The notes below the pieces were generated by a model. It did no database searches, had not been told where the DNA came from, and saw only the letters and a list, made by a program, of their open reading frames with translations. The position numbers and the translations under genes are program-made. Shown piece after piece: positions 7,695 to 16,594 of a stretch of 64,000 nt of DNA. Position 1 is the first letter of the stretch. Each line of letters opens with the position of its first letter. Source of the stretch: CAYXAA01 sp964462985 (GTDB lineage: Bacteria; Pseudomonadota; Alphaproteobacteria; Rhizobiales; Stappiaceae); the NCBI GenBank assembly GCA_964462985.1, contig CAYXAA010000008.1, positions 1 to 64,000 on the forward strand, in the 5' to 3' direction.

Positions 7695-9248
7695 CTACTT
7701 CTGCTTGGCAACCATTTCGTGAGAGATCTGGCCGAGCCAGGTCTCGGTTAGCACGTCCTTGTCGGCCTTCAGGTAGGCGCGGGCTTCGATCGGGGAATGG
7801 TCGAGCACTTTGGCGTCAAACACCAGCCGCCACCGGCTCGTGCCGACCACCGGCAGCAAATAAGGATTGATTGGCTCGCCCTTTGACAGCTCGACCACCG
7901 GCTCGAGGCCGTCATCTTTGGTCAGACCCTCGAGCGCCGGGCCATCGAAGTCGACCACGACCTTGATCTGATCGCCCGGTCGCGGCTGGCCGGGCACACC
8001 TCCCTGACCGACCCGGGTTGCGACCACTTCGGCGCCACCATGATCGCGGGGATGGGCGTCCTTCCAGTACATGCGATAGGCAAAGCGCATTTCCGTTCCG
8101 GCCTCGGGCAGGGTGCTCGGAGCGAAATAGGCAACGATGTTGTCGAAGATTTCGTCGTCTGTCGGAATCTCGATCAACTGTACCGAGCCTTCCCCGAACG
8201 GCTCGAGCGGCTCGATCCATACCGATGGTCGCCGGTCATAGAATACGCTGTCGTCCTGGTAGTTCTCGAAGACGCGGTCGCGCTGGGCCAGTCCGAAGCC
8301 CTTGAGGTCATTCGCCATGAAACTCGAGGTCCGGATTTCGCGCGGGTTGTTGAGCGGGCGCCAGATTCGCTCACCGTCGGCCGTTACAATCGCAAGTCCG
8401 TCGGTGTCGTGCACCTCAGGACGCCAGTCGAGCCCGATGGAGCGGTTCGTCTCCGAGTACCAGAACATGGAGGTCAGTGGTGCGATGCCCAAGCGCTCGA
8501 CCTTGTTGCGGAAGAACAACCGACTGTCGATATCGATGATCTGGCCTTCACCATCGCGGTTCGTCAGTCCCATCTTGTAGGCGCCGGCCACACTTGGCGA
8601 GTCGAGTAAGGCGTAGACCGTCAGCACCTGATCCGGCGTTTCCGGTTCGGCGAACCAGAACGCCGTGAAGCGCGGGAACTCCTCCGGCTTGGCAAGTCCG
8701 GTGTCGATCGCAAGCCCGCGGGCCGACTGGCCGTATTGATGCGAGGCACCGTCGGTGCGGAAATAGGCGGCGCCGAGAAATGAAATCCAGTCGGTCTTGA
8801 GGTTCTCGCGCATTACGCGGAAGCCGGCAAAGCCGATGTCGGACGGCAGCCGTCTGGCAGGGCTGTCCTCCGGCATGTCGAAGTAGGCCGGTGAGTAGAG
8901 GATCTCGCGTGCCTCGCCTTCGAGAACCTCGTAGAGCCGTACCGGCTCCTTGAAGTACCGACCCAGGTGGAAGAACTGAACCGGGGTCCCTTCTCCGACC
9001 GAAACAGTCTCCTCCGAACGGAAGCTGATTTTCCAGTGGGCGTCGTAGTCGATTTCTTCCAGCGTATCCGCTGCGCGGATCGGCGTGGCGACATAGGGCT
9101 TTTCCGCCAGCGCACGCGCCTTTTCGATCAGCCGTTCAAAGGAGAACGGCTCGGCCGGACCACGACGCTCCGCAATTTCTCCGGCGCGCGCAGCGGCCGT
9201 GGCGAAGGCGAGGCAAACGATCGTCAGGCAGCTGATCAGTCGACGCAT
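7695..9248 (-). CDS. opgG: Periplasmic glucan biosynthesis protein (OpgG/MdoG)
   Basis: 517 residues with an N-terminal signal peptide (MRRLISCLTIVCLAFATAAARA) and a full MdoG domain. FSFERLIEKARALAEKPY, the YDAHWKISFR region, WYSETNRSIGLDWRPEVHD and GEGSVQLIEIPTDDEIFDN are typical. OpgG acts in the periplasm in making branched osmoregulated periplasmic glucans. An AAGGGG site lies 6 nt upstream of ATG 9248; the open frame extends further, but only opposite the argG leader. There is no Tat twin-arginine motif, which favours OpgG over OpgD. No opgH neighbour is seen here. Confidence 0.9.
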   Translation of the reverse strand: MRRLISCLTIVCLAFATAAARAGEIAERRGPAEPFSFERLIEKARALAEKPYVATPIRAADTLEEIDYDAHWKISFRSEETVSVGEGTPVQFFHLGRYFKEPVRLYEVLEGEAREILYSPAYFDMPEDSPARRLPSDIGFAGFRVMRENLKTDWISFLGAAYFRTDGASHQYGQSARGLAIDTGLAKPEEFPRFTAFWFAEPETPDQVLTVYALLDSPSVAGAYKMGLTNRDGEGQIIDIDSRLFFRNKVERLGIAPLTSMFWYSETNRSIGLDWRPEVHDTDGLAIVTADGERIWRPLNNPREIRTSSFMANDLKGFGLAQRDRVFENYQDDSVFYDRRPSVWIEPLEPFGEGSVQLIEIPTDDEIFDNIVAYFAPSTLPEAGTEMRFAYRMYWKDAHPRDHGGAEVVATRVGQGGVPGQPRPGDQIKVVVDFDGPALEGLTKDDGLEPVVELSKGEPINPYLLPVVGTSRWRLVFDAKVLDHSPIEARAYLKADKDVLTETWLGQISHEMVAKQK

Positions 9249-9417
9249 CGGGAACCCCTTGCAAACCAGGCAACGGGGCCGTCTAGCACAAAAAACGTGG
9301 CAGATGATTGACGAAGCACGCGCTGATCTTGCTTTGCCGGCGCGGAGCGATAGAGTGCCGCCGGTTTTTGTGGGCGGCGAAAATGCCGTCCGGGTAGACG
9401 CGATCGGACATCTCGAC

Positions 9418-10638
<1,221 letters not shown>

Positions 10639-10648
10639 GGCCCAAGCG

Positions 10649-11368
10649 ATGGATGCTGCGGGGGCGACGCGGCTGGCAAAGCAGCTCGCGCGCTCCGGTT
10701 TTCTCGCACTCGGCGGCTTTCATCCCGAGACAGCCGATGCGGCGCCGGAGGCTGCGCCCGGCAAGCCAACCCGGACTCTGCTCCTGATCGGCAATGCCGG
10801 ACCAGCGCTATGGAATATTCTCCGCGACGCTCCGGAGTCCCGGGACATTTATCCCGATCCGCTCGATCGCTTCACGCGGCGCATTCTGACGGAAGTCGCC
10901 GAAGATTTCGGTCTCGGTGTGGCCTTTCCGTTCGGCGGGCCGCCCTGGCATCCGTTTCAACGCTGGGCGCTCAAGGTCGGCCACTTTTCGCCGTCACCCG
11001 TCGGCGTGCTCGCCCATGCGGTCTACGGGCCCTGGGTGGCCTTCCGTGCGGCCCTGTTGTCGCAGGACCTGTTCGGGACCTTCCAGGCTGGCGGAAGACC
11101 GGGCCCCTGCGTGAATTGCCGGACAAAGCCCTGCATCCAGGCCTGTCCCGCCGAGGCTCTGTCGGAAGAACACGGTTATGACGTTCCAAGATGTCGCGTG
11201 CACGTTACCGCGAGCCCAGGGGCCGTCTGCCTGACCGGATGCCTGGCGCGGCGCGCTTGTCCCGTTGGAATGACCTATGCTCAGACGCCCGATCAGGCCA
11301 AATTCCATATGACCGCCTTCCTTGGCTCAAATCCTGCCTCTATCCGTGACAGGGGTTGTAACAAATGA
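10649..11368 (+). CDS. 4Fe-4S ferredoxin-type protein of unknown function
   Basis: 239 residues starting 10 nt after argG. The C-terminal third has two cysteine clusters, CVNCRTKPCIQACP and CLTGCLARRACPVG, that could hold one or two [4Fe-4S] clusters. The N-terminal ~140 residues (GFLALGGFHPE, LLLIGNAGPALWN, FPFGGPPWHPFQRWA) resemble uncharacterised alphaproteobacterial ferredoxin-like proteins and are loosely reminiscent of the QueG/CblC group. No catalytic activity can be assigned. It is soluble and lacks a signal peptide. A strong terminator follows directly. Confidence 0.7.
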   Translation: MDAAGATRLAKQLARSGFLALGGFHPETADAAPEAAPGKPTRTLLLIGNAGPALWNILRDAPESRDIYPDPLDRFTRRILTEVAEDFGLGVAFPFGGPPWHPFQRWALKVGHFSPSPVGVLAHAVYGPWVAFRAALLSQDLFGTFQAGGRPGPCVNCRTKPCIQACPAEALSEEHGYDVPRCRVHVTASPGAVCLTGCLARRACPVGMTYAQTPDQAKFHMTAFLGSNPASIRDRGCNK

Positions 11369-11369
11369 A

Positions 11370-11417
11370 GGGCCGCACCGTCGGCCTGAGCTGGACGAAG
11401 GTGCGGCCCATATTTTT
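11370..11417 (+). terminator. Intrinsic terminator after the 4Fe-4S gene
   Basis: GGGCCGCACC (11370-11379) pairs perfectly with GGTGCGGCCC (11400-11409) across a 20-nt loop and is followed by ATATTTTT. It begins directly after the stop codon of the 4Fe-4S gene and faces the convergent SH3-domain gene. Confidence 0.85.
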
Positions 11418-11443
11418 CCGTCCGGCTTCGCGCCGGCGAAAGC

Positions 11444-12103
11444 CTAGTAGACGTAGACGATCCGCCGTGAGTTCGGCTCGACGAGGACCGGCTGCTCATT
11501 CACGTAGACATACTCATATTGATAGTTGGGTACAGGCTGCAGCTGGACGGTGCCCGGAACCGTGGTGCCGACGGTGACATCCTCTAGGTAGACCGTGTCG
11601 GATCGGTTCTGCGTGACATAGGTTCGCACCGATGGCGGCGGAGTGGAAATCGCACCCGCACTGGCGCCTGCGATGCCGCCGATCGCGGCACCGACCGGTC
11701 CGCCGACGAGCGCACCGGCGGCAGCGCCGCCAGCCGCACCGATAAGCGCGTTGTCTCCGGGATTGTCATAGGTCACGACGGGCACTTCGTCGCGGCGTTC
11801 CGTAACGATGACGCTCGTGCCGGACGGCGCGGAAGACGCCGTGGCCATGGCGAGATAGTCGGAGTAGGCCCAACCAGTGGTACCGTTGTACGAAACCTGG
11901 CACCATTTGCTGCCGTTCAAGCAGCCTTCGATCACCGCGCTTTCGCCGTTGCCGATCACCGCGATGGGCGAGTATTCCGGTCCTGGACCGCTTCGGAGGT
12001 TGAGATCTGTGGTCGCGACGGCGGTGGTGTCCGCCACGGCAGATGTGGTCGACAGAAGGCCTGCTGTCAGACAACAGGCAACCATAGTGACAGTGGTCTT
12101 CAT
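11444..12103 (-). CDS. Exported SH3b / glycine-zipper / DUF1236 protein
   Basis: 219 residues in three parts after a signal peptide (MKTTVTMVACCLTAGLLSTTSAVA). Residues ~27-85 form a bacterial SH3 domain (TTDLNLRSGPGPEY ... WCQVSYNGTTGWAYSDYL). Residues ~115-150 are a glycine-zipper stretch (GAAGGAAAGALVGGPVGAA). The last ~40 residues match the DUF1236 pattern ending VEPNSRRIVYVY. It is probably a cell-envelope protein that binds peptidoglycan or sits in the outer membrane; the function is unknown. Convergent with the 4Fe-4S gene. The 240-bp upstream gap separates it from the GST gene on the other strand. Confidence 0.78.
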   Translation of the reverse strand: MKTTVTMVACCLTAGLLSTTSAVADTTAVATTDLNLRSGPGPEYSPIAVIGNGESAVIEGCLNGSKWCQVSYNGTTGWAYSDYLAMATASSAPSGTSVIVTERRDEVPVVTYDNPGDNALIGAAGGAAAGALVGGPVGAAIGGIAGASAGAISTPPPSVRTYVTQNRSDTVYLEDVTVGTTVPGTVQLQPVPNYQYEYVYVNEQPVLVEPNSRRIVYVY

Positions 12104-12342
12104 TTTGCTCTCCCTGTCTTCGGCTCCCCGACGGGACGCAGATCACTATCGCGTCGGCGAGGAGACCGGTGCGCGGTTTAACCCAGAGAAGACTGCAAAG
12201 GTTCCCGGAAGAGATTGAGGACTGATGATGCAGAATGGCCGATTTTGCCAATGCGACGCAAAAAGTCGCCAAATTCCAATGCTCTGTAAACAGAAACAAC
12301 TTAAGTTACACTCCGTGACAACCTAGATCACTGGAGGACATA

Positions 12343-12984
12343 TTGGCGAAAGAACCCGTCGTCTTCGGTTGTGACTACAGCGTTTATGTTCGAAGTGTCC
12401 TTCTGGCGCTCGAGGAGAAGGGCGTTTCTTATCAGCTCGTTCCAGTGAATGTCTTCGCGGCTGAAGGTGTCCCGGCGCACCATCTCGTGCGTCACCCGTT
12501 CGGGAAGATCCCAGCCTTCGAACACGGAGACTTTCGCCTCTATGAGACCGGCGCGATCATTCGCTATGTCGACGACGCCTTTGAAGGACCGTCGCTCCAG
12601 CCCTCGGATCCGAAGGTCCGTGCACGCGTCAATCAGGTGATCGGCGTAGCTGACAGCTATGCCTATCCTGACCTCGTGTGGGGGATTTACGTCGAGCGCG
12701 TGTCAAAGCCGGCCAAGGGGCTTGCCGCCGACGAGGCGCGTATTGCGGCCGCATGGCCGAAGGCTGAGGTTTGTCTGGACGCCCTTTCATCCCTCCTTGG
12801 GGGCGCGCCGTGGTTCGGAGGTTCAACAATCAGTCTGGCGGACCTACACCTGGCCCCGATGATCTATTACGCCATGAAAGCTCCAGAAGCCCGCACACTC
12901 ATCGCGAAACATGCCAATCTGTCCGCATGGTGGGAGCGGCTCGTCGCGCGGCCAAGCATGTCCCGGACCATCCCGACGACATAG
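12343..12984 (+). CDS. Glutathione S-transferase family protein
   Basis: 213 residues. The N-terminal thioredoxin-like half has VVFGCDYSVYVRSVLLALEEKG, the cis-Pro region FGKIPAFEHGDFRLYETGAI and a helical C-terminal half ending LSAWWERLVARPSM, the classic GST layout with the ES/ET glutathione-binding pair (YETGAI). The start is TTG 12343, supported by a CTGGAGGA site 5-8 nt upstream; no in-frame ATG lies near. The substrate is unknown. Confidence 0.88.
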   Translation: MAKEPVVFGCDYSVYVRSVLLALEEKGVSYQLVPVNVFAAEGVPAHHLVRHPFGKIPAFEHGDFRLYETGAIIRYVDDAFEGPSLQPSDPKVRARVNQVIGVADSYAYPDLVWGIYVERVSKPAKGLAADEARIAAAWPKAEVCLDALSSLLGGAPWFGGSTISLADLHLAPMIYYAMKAPEARTLIAKHANLSAWWERLVARPSMSRTIPTT

Positions 12985-13218
12985 CCTCTGGACCGGCAGG
13001 CGCAACGCATACTGCTGCCGCCAAGCATGATCATCATCTCTGGATCCTTCTCATCCGCCTGCTCAAAGGCGGAAATATTGGCCGTTTCCCACCGCCGGCC
13101 GTACCCAAATCAGACCAAAGATTGCTCCAAGTGTGACACCGAACACTGTGGCCTTTTGCCGAGAGCACCATGTTTTGAGAAGGTCGAGTTTATTGTTTTG
13201 GCAATTAAGGAGAACACA

Positions 13219-13539
13219 ATGAGAAAGCATGCCAGCGCTATTTTGGCAGCTGCCTTTATGATCTTGAGTGTTGCGGGACCCAATGCTTCCGCTCATGCAG
13301 CCGTTGCCGGCGTTCCGAATGCAAACGTCTTCAATTCGGAGAGCAATGTTATCATGGTGGGCGCGCGCCGCCATCACCATCGCCACGATCGGCGGCATTG
13401 GCGTCACCACCATCGGCACTCGGGCTGGTATGGCCACGTCCGCTACCGGCCATGCCGCGTCCTTCGCGTCAAGGTGTGGAGCCCGCGCCACGGCCACTAT
13501 GTCTGGCGTCACGTGAAACGGTGCGGTTATGCCTGGTGA
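13219..13539 (+). CDS. Small His/Arg-rich exported protein
   Basis: 106 residues. A signal peptide covers about the first 30 (MRKHASAILAAAFMILSVAG ... HAA). The mature part carries a dense His/Arg tract (RRHHHRHDRRHWRHHHRH) followed by a Tyr/Trp-rich tail with two Cys. ATG 13219 has an AAGGAG site 7 nt upstream. The composition suggests metal binding or a strongly basic periplasmic protein, but no family function is known to me. A hairpin with a T-rich tail follows the gene. Confidence 0.7.
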   Translation: MRKHASAILAAAFMILSVAGPNASAHAAVAGVPNANVFNSESNVIMVGARRHHHRHDRRHWRHHHRHSGWYGHVRYRPCRVLRVKVWSPRHGHYVWRHVKRCGYAW

Positions 13540-13564
13540 GGCTCACCGGTCTTGCCTCAAAGAG

Positions 13565-13600
13565 TCCCCGGATATCCCCGGATATCGGGGGCTTTTCTTT
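13565..13600 (+). terminator. Terminator after the His-rich gene
   Basis: CCCCGGATATCC (13566-13577) pairs with GGATATCGGGG (13580-13590) with one bulged G, followed by GCTTTTCTTT. It lies 26 nt past the stop and just before the convergent polyprenyl synthase stop. Confidence 0.6.
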
Positions 13601-13607
13601 GCGGAGG

Positions 13608-14513
13608 TCACCTCCGCCGTTCCGCAACGAAGTGCGCGATGGCGCGCAGCGTTGCTGCCCGTTCACCCAGTGGATCGAGCAAGTCGTCCGCTTCGCTGAC
13701 AAGCCGACGGAGCTCGGCCTTGGTCCAGTTGACACCCTTCAACGCCACCAGAGTCGCCTTTCCCGCGGCGGCATCCTTTTGTGCCGCCTTGCCGAGCTCG
13801 ACGGGATCACCTTCCACGTCAAGAAGGTCGTCGGCCAGTTGAAACGCCAGTCCGATTGTCGCGCCGAAACACGTCAGCCGCTCGATCTCACTGTCGCCGG
13901 CGTCGGCGAGCATCGCACCGGCTTGGCAGGCGAAGCGGATTAGTGCTCCGGTCTTCATCGCCTGCAGTCGCCGAATATGGTCTTCGGCGCGGCCGCCCTG
14001 TTCGGCCAGGAGATCGAGCATCTGACCTCCCGCCATACCACCGACACCGGCAGCGCGTGCAAGGGCTCGCACCAGCGCAAGTCGCACCGCCGGGTCGGGA
14101 TGAACCATCTCCGCCACGACGGCGTCGAATGCCAGTGTCAGCAATGCGTCGCCGGCGAGGATCGCGGTTGCTTCGTCAAAGGCGCGATGCACCGTCGGCT
14201 TGCCGTGTCGGATGTCGTCGTCGTCCATGGCCGGTAGATCGTCGTGCGCAAGCGAGTAGCAGTGGACCAGCTCCAGCGCCGCCGCCGCCTGCACCACACC
14301 ACCGTCGCTCCGGCCGAAGGCGCGGGCGGTTTCGATCACCAGGATCGGTCGGAGCCGCTTGCCACCCGACAGGGTGGCGTGCCGCATGGCGCTGACAAGT
14401 CGCTGCGGGCGTTCCGATTCGCCATCGGCCGCGGCAGTCGACAACAGCCCGTCAAGCACGGTTTCTACCGCAGCAATGTCAGGGGTAAGGCGGGATTTGA
14501 GTTCTCTGGTCAC
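13608..14513 (-). CDS. ispA: Polyprenyl (farnesyl/geranylgeranyl) diphosphate synthase
   Basis: 301 residues of the trans-isoprenyl diphosphate synthase family. The first Asp-rich motif DDLPAMDDDD is at residues 91-100 and the second, DDLLD, at 228-232. GGKRLRP near residue 50 binds the diphosphate, and KTGALI and GKATLV are also present. It condenses IPP with allylic diphosphates, most likely to farnesyl diphosphate as in IspA, although chain length cannot be read securely. The usual IspA partners (xseB, dxs) are not next to it. Divergent from the CFA synthase gene. Confidence 0.88.
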   Translation of the reverse strand: MTRELKSRLTPDIAAVETVLDGLLSTAAADGESERPQRLVSAMRHATLSGGKRLRPILVIETARAFGRSDGGVVQAAAALELVHCYSLAHDDLPAMDDDDIRHGKPTVHRAFDEATAILAGDALLTLAFDAVVAEMVHPDPAVRLALVRALARAAGVGGMAGGQMLDLLAEQGGRAEDHIRRLQAMKTGALIRFACQAGAMLADAGDSEIERLTCFGATIGLAFQLADDLLDVEGDPVELGKAAQKDAAAGKATLVALKGVNWTKAELRRLVSEADDLLDPLGERAATLRAIAHFVAERRR

Positions 14514-14696
14514 GGCAGGACATCAGCATCAGGACGGTGCAGTCAGGTCTCCGTGCCGAAGAAATCTGGCTGCGTCAATCGCCGCGACCGCTTCGCGGTA
14601 ACCAAAACGGGTTTTCCGCGGCGCGGTCCTGACATAGGCTGTGCCGCATCGCGGCCGAATGCCGCCGTCCGCACGCCCGTCGCCTCGGAGCCGTTC

Positions 14697-15923
14697 ATGC
14701 GCGCGCTTTCTCACCTGCTTCGCTCGGCAATCCGCCGCGGCCATCTTCGCGTCATCGACGCCGCCGGAGCCCCCCACGACTTCGGCTCGGGAGAAGGCGG
14801 GCCGAGCGTGAGCATTCGGCTCCACGACAAAAGCCTTGCCTGGAAATTGTTCCTCAACCCGGAGCTGGTCGCGGCCGAGGCCTATATGGACGGTACGCTC
14901 ACGCTCGAGGGCGGCTCGACCATCCACGATTTCATCCTGCTGTTTTCCGTCAACCGCGCCCCGTTTGGCGCCCACCCCGTACAAGGGCTGCTGCGGACTA
15001 CCTGGAAGGCGATGCGTCGGCGTCAGCAGAGAAACGATGTTGCCCGTGCAAAGGCGCAGGCGCGGCACCACTACGATCTCTCCACGGAACTCTATCGCCT
15101 GTTTCTTGACGAGGGCCTGAATTATTCCTGCGCCTTCTATCCGACGCCCGACAACAGCCTTGAGGAGGCACAGCACGCCAAGCTGGCCCGGCTCGTTGCC
15201 AAGCTCAGGATCGAGGCCGGCACGCGGGTGCTGGAGATCGGCGGCGGCTGGGGGTCGCTCGCCATCGAAATGGCCCGCGCCGGCGCGGATGTCACTTCAC
15301 TCAATGTCTCGCCAGAACAGATTGCCATCGCGCGGCAGCGCGTTGCCGATGCCGGTCTCGCCGACCGGGTCCGCTTTGTCGAGCAGGACTACCGCGAGCA
15401 CGAGGGCCGCTATCAGCGGGTCGTCTCTGTCGGCATGATGGAGCACGTCGGTATCGGCCATCTCGACCAGTATTTTATGCAGGTGCGTGGGGCACTCGAG
15501 CCGGGCGGTTACGCCGTCATCCACTCGATCGGCCGAATGACGCCGCCGGGCACCACCGGCCCCTTCATCCGCAAGTACATCTTCCCGGGCGGCTATGTGC
15601 CGGCGCTGTCGGAAGTGTTCGCCTCGACCGAACGACTCGGTCTGTGGGTCTGCGATATGGAGGTGCTGCGCCTTCACTACTACTACACCATTCGGGACTG
15701 GCGCCGCCGCTTCGAGCAGAACCGGGCGAAAGCGGCAGAGATCTACGACGAACGCTTCTGCCGCATGTGGGAGTTCTATCTCTCTGCGGTCGAGCTCGGC
15801 TTCCTGCACGGCTCCAACATGGTGTTCCAGCTCCTGCTTTCGCGGGAGCGTGACGCCGTTCCGATTGTGCGCGACGTCATTCCCGGCGACCGGATTCCGG
15901 CCGCGGCTGCGCCGACCTTCTGA
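14697..15923 (+). CDS. cfa: Cyclopropane-fatty-acyl-phospholipid synthase
   Basis: 408 residues of the CFA synthase family. An N-terminal ~100-residue lipid-binding domain (LAWKLFLNPELVAAEAYMDG) precedes a SAM-methyltransferase domain with VLEIGGGWGSLAIEMA. HYDLS, YSCAFY, EHVG and the C-terminal FYLSAVELGF segment are family landmarks. It transfers a methylene group from SAM to unsaturated acyl chains of membrane phospholipids. The frame opens far upstream, but the protein begins at ATG 14697 with a GGAG site 6 nt before it. Three bases separate its stop from the convergent GlcG-like gene. Confidence 0.92.
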   Translation: MRALSHLLRSAIRRGHLRVIDAAGAPHDFGSGEGGPSVSIRLHDKSLAWKLFLNPELVAAEAYMDGTLTLEGGSTIHDFILLFSVNRAPFGAHPVQGLLRTTWKAMRRRQQRNDVARAKAQARHHYDLSTELYRLFLDEGLNYSCAFYPTPDNSLEEAQHAKLARLVAKLRIEAGTRVLEIGGGWGSLAIEMARAGADVTSLNVSPEQIAIARQRVADAGLADRVRFVEQDYREHEGRYQRVVSVGMMEHVGIGHLDQYFMQVRGALEPGGYAVIHSIGRMTPPGTTGPFIRKYIFPGGYVPALSEVFASTERLGLWVCDMEVLRLHYYYTIRDWRRRFEQNRAKAAEIYDERFCRMWEFYLSAVELGFLHGSNMVFQLLLSRERDAVPIVRDVIPGDRIPAAAAPTF

Positions 15924-15925
15924 TC

Positions 15926-16360
15926 TCAGCCCACGTCGGCTGCAAAGCCAGCCGCCTCGATGCCTGCGATGGCGCAGGCCTCGTCCATGTCCGAGGTGTC
16001 GCCGGAGATCCCGACCGCCCCGAGCACCTCGCCGCCGGCGCTTTCACGAACCAGCACGCCGCCGGGCACCGGTACGATCGAACCGCCGCTAACCTGGCCG
16101 AGTGCGGTGATGAAATGTGGCCTTGTCTGTGCTGCCGCGTCAAGAAACCGCGTGCCTGCGCCAACGGCCAGCGCCCCGAATGCCTTGCCGCTTGCGATCT
16201 GTGGCCTGAGAATCGACGAGCCGTCCTGCCGCGACAGCACGACCACATGGCCGCCCGCATCGAGTACGGCGACCGTCAGGGGCTTCAGTCCGAGCTCTTT
16301 TCCCTTGGCATAGGCAGCAGCAACGATTCTTTCCGCTGCAGCGAGAGTGAATTTGCTCAT
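15926..16360 (-). CDS. GlcG/HbpS-type small protein
   Basis: 144 residues of the GlcG/HbpS (DUF336) fold. Typical motifs are TVAVLDAGGHVVVLSRQDGS, ASGKAFGALAVG, GQVSGGSIVPVPGGVLVR and GAVGISGDTSDMDEACAIAG. Members bind haem (HbpS) or accompany glycolate oxidase; a precise role is unknown. There is no signal peptide. It is divergent from the GGT-family gene at 16595, and the gap between them contains a long inverted repeat. Confidence 0.85.
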   Translation of the reverse strand: MSKFTLAAAERIVAAAYAKGKELGLKPLTVAVLDAGGHVVVLSRQDGSSILRPQIASGKAFGALAVGAGTRFLDAAAQTRPHFITALGQVSGGSIVPVPGGVLVRESAGGEVLGAVGISGDTSDMDEACAIAGIEAAGFAADVG

Positions 16361-16453
16361 CTGCGCTAATCCCTTTAAATCAGCCTTGTTAACCTACCAC
16401 CTGGACCGTGCATCCTGTTTACCGGTACTTGGATGCGCCGGCACATTGAAACA

Positions 16454-16501
16454 GGTCAGCGTTTCCGCATCGAGAGTGAGTCACTCCGATGCGGGGTGAC
16501 C
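16454..16501. promoter_or_regulatory. Long inverted repeat between the GlcG-like and GGT genes
   Basis: GGTCA (16454-16458) pairs with TGACC (16497-16501). CCGCATCG (16465-16472) pairs with CGATGCGG (16487-16494). The centre is GAGTGA-G-TCACTC (16474-16486). Together the inner arms make 14 pairs with one bulged A. It sits in a 234-bp divergent promoter region about 94 bp before the GGT start, so it may be an operator or an RNA hairpin. There is no U tract. Confidence 0.5.
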
Positions 16502-16594
16502 TATCAGGTCGCGGCCATTCGGCACAGCACCACGTCAAGAAAAACAATCGTTCCCGGCCGGAACGGAAAACATGAATGAAGAAAGAGGTCGGAG

